Below, piece by piece: positions 58,742-64,000 of a DNA stretch of 64,000 nt. How positions within the stretch are numbered: position 1 is the stretch's first letter; each line of letters starts with the position of its first letter. The notes below the pieces were generated by a model. It did no database searches and had not been told where the DNA came from. It worked only from the letters and a program-made list of their open reading frames with translations. This stretch comes from Holotrichia oblita. Lineage: Eukaryota > Arthropoda > Insecta > Coleoptera > Scarabaeidae. The stretch spans positions 178,204,330-178,268,329 of the forward strand of contig CM043017.1 of the NCBI GenBank assembly GCA_023690525.1. Reading direction: 5' to 3'. Made by a program: the position numbers and the translations under genes.

Positions 58742-59619
58742 TATACAACCGCGCCGACCGATCTTATCAGATGAAGGACCATCAACATCTAAGAAAATGC
58801 GTACATGAATGCTGCATGCCTAGCGATTTATATCATCTTTATATTCAAATTTTCATCAATAAACTTTAATTGTTTTTGTTAGTTCATTGCACCTAAACTA
58901 GCTGTGATTAATTTAGTTATTAAGAATTTAATAGTAATAATAACACACTTACTACAACTTTGATAAACTTAATATTGATTTTTTATTTGTACTACCTACT
59001 CGAATTTCTACTCAGGTTATGTATATTCCTTTAACATTGCACGACAATAAGAAGTGCTGTTTTGCTGCAAAATGTTGATATTTTTTGCCTTACATGACAT
59101 AAAATTACTGAAAACGTCAAAAAAAACGATTTCGAGCTTTAAATGAATGTATTTAAAAACTAAGATATCTATGCAACGTGAAATTTTATTCCCTACAACT
59201 TTTATTCCACGTGTTTTTTCAATAGTAGTATCACTCTATTATCTATGGTAGAAGCTGTTTTCGAAATATGTGGTCTTGGAAAGCCGCTGAATGTAAGGTT
59301 GCGCCAAAATACGAAATTTTTTTTCGTTTTTAACATTTGATTTTGGCTAAACCACTAAACCGAATTTGATTTTTTAAATGTCAGTCGACGCAGAATTTAG
59401 TCCTCTCTATTTTTAAATAGAATGACATTTTCCGTCCGGCGCACCGTTTTCCAGCTACAAGCAAGAAAATAAAAAAGGTGCAAAAATTTGGTGATTTTTC
59501 GGCTACTAAAAGTTAAGCTCACCACCTGGGATGGTGCAGACTCAGATTACACTCATTTAGGACCAAATAGAGGTCTTAAAACGATTTCCAGCTTGCTGGA
59601 AATTAATTCCTCAAAATGG

Positions 59620-60110
59620 ATTTTTTAGACTTAATTTTATTGGCCTACTAATAATACGATGAATTTTAGAACTGATTTGGATAACCTCAGTGAGATTTAT
59701 ATTTTATTATTTAGCATCAACAAAAAGGCTCTACATGTCAATCATCCCGAACCCACTGATCTCAATTACACTATTATAGTTATAGATTCAGATTAATTTT
59801 TGAATTTTCCGCTTAATTCCCAACCGGTTTTATTTACCGATATATCTAATAACATTTCAATTTTGACAAATCCATTTTTTGGTGTGACTATTCAAGTTTT
59901 GTAATGTTCTGAATTAAGGATTACATTGTTTTAGTGCTAGCTTCTTACTCTATAGCAAGTTTTTTCTAACTATTACTGTTCTTGTTTCCTTACATATTGT
60001 CTTGTTGTTGAAAGCTTAAGGTCAAGATTAATGAGTCTTATTTCTCTCGAAGAATTTACCGTTGGCTGCTAACCCCATTAATTAGGATTATCTTAATTTT
60101 GCGTTTAGTT
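59620..60110. other. Anonymous AT-rich interval
   Basis: No recognisable feature. Confidence 0.45.
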
Positions 60111-60299
60111 ATTGCTCCTAATTGTATAACAGAAGAATGAATTTAAATTCGGCTTCAACATTTTGCTGTCTGAACACAAAATACTCCCGAAGGGAACTCG
60201 GACAAAATGCCTATTGTGCCTATGCTGTGTTAGCTCTTTCGACCTGGTGATACTCAAACAAAAATGTCCGTTATGATTCCTGTGAGTAACCTCAACCTC

Positions 60300-60790
60300 A
60301 ACCGCCTCTCCCAGTGTAGGTGCCACTGCAGATCTTCCTTTTTGCAAATAGTACTACAACGATTTTGTGTATATTGACGTTCGAGGCCTCATGCAGGTAT
60401 CACAACCATATTTGATTCAAGACAGACTGCATACAGGTTGATACTAGACCGTCATGTTTGCCCCTTACAATGATTGGTATATCATCGGCCTATTCGTGTA
60501 CATCAAAGCCTACTAAGGATTTTGCCTACAATAAAGGCGAGAACACCCCACACTGGTGGGTGGTTTCATAGTTACTATTTTTGCAATAGTGTCTCCTATG
60601 TTTGCTTTTGAGCATCGATTCGATCCATGATCCATTTGACAATGCCAAGCTCAATACCCTCTACTATGTCAATAAATGCACACAGAGCAATTTCCTGTCC
60701 AGAAATGCCCTTTCAATTTTATTGATCAGATAGTATACAGCAGTTTCCATGGAATTTCCTGCTTGATAAACAAACTATTCGCAATGAAGT
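60300..60790 (-). pseudogene. LINE reverse transcriptase relic
   Basis: Minus-strand frames read VYQAGNSMETAVYYLINKIERAF (consensus YQ.GKST..AL..L...IE.A), then a degenerate stretch with SMLKSKHR, a CGVFSPLL piece (from CPQGGVLSPLLW), ADDIPII (catalytic box), and VNIHKIVVVLFAKRK (consensus VNP.KT.IV.FTRKR). All RT blocks are in order but broken by stops. RNase H sequence on the same strand lies at higher coordinates, so it belongs to another copy. Confidence 0.7.
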
Positions 60791-60802
60791 ATAGACACAT
60801 CA

Positions 60803-61005
60803 AAAAAAAATCGTAATTAGAGTAGGCTATGTGAATGGATTGTTACTTTAGCCACTTTCACATAATGACATTTATTCCTTGACATTTAATTTGAGGTTAT
60901 AAATTTGGTTACAATAAAATGTCAAATAATAAATGTCATTATGTGGTGGTGGCTAAAGCAACGATCAAAAGCATTTTCATAGCCTACACCAATTATGTTT
61001 TTTTT
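60803..61005. repeat. Foldback hairpin of about 200 bp
   Basis: The left arm (60803-60890) and right arm (about 60910-61005) are inverted copies sharing GTAGGCTATG, CTTTAGCCAC, CACATAATGACATTTATT and TTGACATTT, with a short AT-rich loop. No coding capacity. Probably a small foldback MITE; a TA duplication is not evident. Confidence 0.8.
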
Positions 61006-61439
61006 CGATGGCACGTTAGTTTTTCTAATAGAGTTCCACTTCGAATATGCAATTCTATTCATCTCTTCATTGATTTCAGTAAACAATTACCTCAAGCTAG
61101 TAGGACGATAGGATTTTGACCCTGCGGCAGGTCGTTTCCTAGTCTTAGGTATGAACACCACCCTAACTTGCGCCCAAAGTTGAGAAATATAAGTTAGGTA
61201 GAAGCTAGCTTTAAATACTTTGAGCACAACTGTTGGAATTTGCCCCAAGACCCCTTGTATTTAGTAGTATTAGAAATATTCCGTCTCTTCATGATGATTT
61301 GAAAGGTTAAAATGAATTAATAGCTCATCGTGTTTTGTTGGAACTGAATATCTAACTAGACATCCCATCAGTACCTTTCTATTCCAATGTTCTTGACCAA
61401 TCTCAGTCCCAAGGGCTTTGATCAGTTTGTTAAGTGTTA

Positions 61440-62480
61440 AGATCGCCTGTTCTAGATGTCTTGATCAACTTTGCCCGTCTTTTTGGGATGGTATCTTAGA
61501 GAGCAGTGGCCAGTCAGAAGACCCGTAAGAGTCCTTAATTTTTTCCTGGTGAGATCAAGTCGTTTTTTATTGCTTTTTGGCAAGAAATTAATAAATTTCT
61601 TCCTTAATAACTTCCTTCTTGAGCTGCCTTTTGGGAACGCTAAAGCAGGATTCCGGTCCAATGAAATGCATGTCAGCGTCTTGCTTTGCAATTTCATCCG
61701 CCATATTATTTCGTTTGGTATTGGTGTGCCCTGGTGCCCACGTCAGGGATACCCTATTTGTTGTGGCTAATTGCTTAAAACGGCTTGACTATCGGTGCAT
61801 ATACAGGGTGAGGCATTAGTGCGTCAAAGCTCAATATATCCATTAATGTTAAAGATATCACAAAACGATATGTACAAAAATCATAAACAGTCTTAAGTTA
61901 CATATTTTAAAATTAATGATGATGATTAATGATCAATGATTTTCAGACAAAATTGACCATAACTTCTGAAATACTCGGTATATCTTAATGAAAGCTTATA
62001 TCGAAGGCATGAGGAAGATACGGTTAATCTGAATTTGAAAATGTATGTTTGGTTCACCATGGCAATATGAGACACTCTGTATATATGAAAATAATTTTAA
62101 AATATGTAGCTTAAGACTGTCTATGATTCTTGAACATCACATATTGTGATATTTTTAATATTAATGGATATAGTGAGCTTTGACGCACTAATGCCTCACC
62201 CTGTATATGGGTTTGCGCCTTCCAGGTTCTTGTTTAGGTTTCCCCGGACGCAAAAGTGTATGGCGTGTATTTCCATCTGGAAAATAGTTGAGGATGATCC
62301 TAGGGCTCTAAAGGGTTTGGTCTTAAGACCATGAAGCCCAATCCCAACCCCTTGGATTCATCTGTGTACCAGCCATCCGATCCATATCCGAATATAGGTT
62401 CACCAATGCTCCAGTCCTCGCGGTTCGGAAGTAGCGCCCTGAATGGTGTAATTGGATATTCATAGAGTCAGTTGGCTTGA
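61440..62480 (-). pseudogene. LINE RNase H domain, split by a MITE
   Basis: From about 62430 downward: WYTDESKG (catalytic-Asp strand YTDGSK), FHGLKTKPF, LGSSSTIFQMEIHAI (Glu helix), then after the 400-bp insertion DSQAVLSN (second catalytic Asp), PGHQG (VPGH block), and 61697-61452 with a frame containing LTGLLTGHCSLRYH. The parts before and after the insert join in protein order, which confirms that the MITE entered a LINE. Frameshifts are present on both sides. Confidence 0.8.
61804..62203. mobile_element. Second copy of MITE A with a remnant of B at its centre
   Basis: Ends CAGGGTGAGGCATTAGTGCG and CGCACTAATGCCTCACCCTG, flanked by TA. The arms match those at 48224-48347 and 54327-54444. 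The centre (about 61937-62079) matches the outer 145-165 bp of the right arm of B (TTTTCAGACAAAATTGACC ... GACACTCTG), so B sits at the same point as in the 48-kb copy but is mostly deleted. Confidence 0.9.
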
Positions 62481-64000
62481 TTAGGGCATGTACCTTTTGA
62501 CGGAAATTGCCTAGGATTACGACTCCTAATTGTCAAGGCCATTTCACAACTACATCACAGAAGCTTAAAAAAAGTCGATCCTGTCAGGATTAGGTGTCTT
62601 CAATACCCTCCTCGCATAACAAAGACCGGCTTAACAGATTTATTACACCTTAGATGTCTAATCAAATGGTATAATATTTTTACCTTCATCACCAAATAGA
62701 AAAAAAGCAGTTTTATCGAATATGAAGGCTACAAAAGCTGTCACTGATAGAACAAACACTGGAGTTATTATTTAATTATAATTAATTAATTTAATTAGTG
62801 AAAGGAAGACGGTTGTTATATTAAGCAAGTTCTAGCTCGCTTTCGCCGTGAAATAACAGGTAAAACAAAATTCAATCTACATCAACGAATACAATACGGA
62901 TATTTTGACGTATTTCATTCGTACGTATGCTAGCTAGGCAAATTCTCCAGACACATTTGTTTCAATTAGTCAGGAGGGATCACAGAAACCAATTAGTATG
63001 TGACAGAAATCTAATTTACAATGTTTGTATATAGGAGAGTGTAATTATTTACCCGACAACATAGCTTTAAACGGCGAAATCTTCAACCCACGCGATGTAT
63101 AAATAAATAAACTCTTGCATACATATATGATATGTACATATCTTTAATTAATTCTGATACAGCCAAATATATCTGAGGTAATGCGATCTGGGTGTTTCAA
63201 TTTGACTGCAGGACTGATAACGAGTAACGATTTGGTTGCTCAATATAGTAATTCGACTTCTCCTCATCGGGAATTCACGTCGTAACCTGAATATCTGCTT
63301 AGTAGGTAACGTGTAAATAAAAACCGTCGGTACCGTTGGAAATCAATCTTTATGAAAGCGCCAGCTCATCAAGTCGAGTATGATTCATTTATCATTTTTC
63401 CTCGCCTCGTTCTGATCGCGACGAACTTGATATATTACGTGGTGTAGTGTTTCGATGAACGTGTGTGTGTGTGTGCACCAGTGTTGTAATTAATTTATCA
63501 CCGAAGCTCGAGGAAGCTTTCGGCAGAAATCTATTTTCAATACAATATTGGTAAAAGAGATATACGCTGCTTTATATAAAGCTAAACTGTCAACGGCAGT
63601 GTATTTCTCTTCATTAATATGTGCAGCGCGAGAACGCCAAAATTGGATTTATAAAGATAGATTCGATATCTTTCGTTGTGACGCAAGTCTCTTCCTTGTA
63701 TACCTATGCAGATATTTTTCTTTTTGTTTTATAAATAAAAATGATACTTTTTAACGCGTTGCTCATTTCGCGCCGCTATGCTTAATATGTAAAGGGTCGA
63801 TGTTGGCAGCAGCCTGTGCCGGCCAAGTTGTTTTCGTGGTGTCTGTCAAACCTATCGTTTACTATTCACTCACTATTCAAATCACCATGACAAGTTACAT
63901 GATTTAGCAGCACGTCCAAACAATAAAACTCTATTATCAAAATGACTGTTTGTTAGTTGCGCCCATTCTACGTCAGATACGTCAATATCAGCTCATGCAT
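62481..64000. other. Anonymous interval with a GT microsatellite
   Basis: A (GT)n run occurs at 63461-63475 and a CpG-richer patch at 63400-63530. Short open frames lack domains. No gene claimed. Confidence 0.45.

Larger units (their letters stand above)
57280..59618 (+). mobile_element. TIR-bounded element 'F' encoding a PIN/FEN-like protein
   Basis: Inverted repeats of about 140 bp run from TTTGAGGAATTAATTT on the left (57285-57423) to its counterpart on the right (59477-59615), sharing AGCAAGCTGGAAATC, TCTATTTGGTCCTAAATG and GTAGCCGAAAAA. A second inverted block, CACGTGGAATAAAAGTTGTAG with CTTAGTTTTTT beyond it, follows directly on the left (57424-57463). On the right it lies about 265 bp further in (59150-59212), so one arm gained or lost sequence. 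The exact ends and target duplication are not resolved. The only coding sequence is the nuclease-like ORF. Confidence 0.82.

Overview
The window looks like repeat-dense, non-coding nuclear DNA from an arthropod, most likely an insect. It is AT-rich, has no operons or ribosome-binding sites, and every recognisable coding region belongs to a eukaryotic transposable element (TE): Penelope-like, Jockey/I/R1-type and RTE-type LINEs, and the mariner, Tc1, DD41D (rosa-like) and Tigger/pogo DNA transposons. I found no convincing single-copy host gene. The species cannot be named from this sequence alone.

Layout. 1-14850 is a tandem satellite array of about 108 copies of a 137-bp monomer. It ends abruptly in an internally deleted LINE (14851-15560). 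15.5-19.1 kb is mostly anonymous, with one decayed mariner on the minus strand. 19.14-21.92 kb is a Penelope-like element with inverted terminal repeats that each carry a hammerhead ribozyme core. 24.5-29.1 kb is a pile-up of abutting relics: mariner, LINE gag, mariner, LINE ORF2, a repeated insect ORF, then a GC-rich 0.8-kb insertion with a 14-bp target-site duplication and three related hairpins. 30.3-32.5 kb holds LINE relics. 35.35-36.57 kb is a non-autonomous element with inverted repeats of about 235 bp. 40.3-43.1 kb has two LINE RNase H tails facing each other, a 17-bp minisatellite and a transposase relic. 46.08-46.45 kb is a foldback element.

48.22-56.71 kb is the most structured part: a nest of IS630/Tc1/mariner-superfamily elements. 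A foldback MITE (A) has a DD41D transposon (B) at its palindromic centre. B carries a Tc1 copy in its 5' region. A 2.05-kb Tigger inserted at the B/A junction, and a second DD41D element (E) lies 6 bp beyond A. A second A copy with a B remnant at the same point (61804-62203, inside a LINE RNase H domain) serves as the empty-site control for the Tigger.

57.28-59.62 kb is a terminal-inverted-repeat element whose only recognisable ORF is not a DDE transposase. It reads as a PIN/FEN-like nuclease-type protein with a Cys-rich tail, and it is the best candidate here for a poorly described mobile system. The rest to 64 kb is LINE relics, a foldback hairpin and anonymous AT-rich DNA.

The elements do not form a pathway. 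They record successive insertions, and several (Tigger, B) look young because their transposases are broken only at A-homopolymers.
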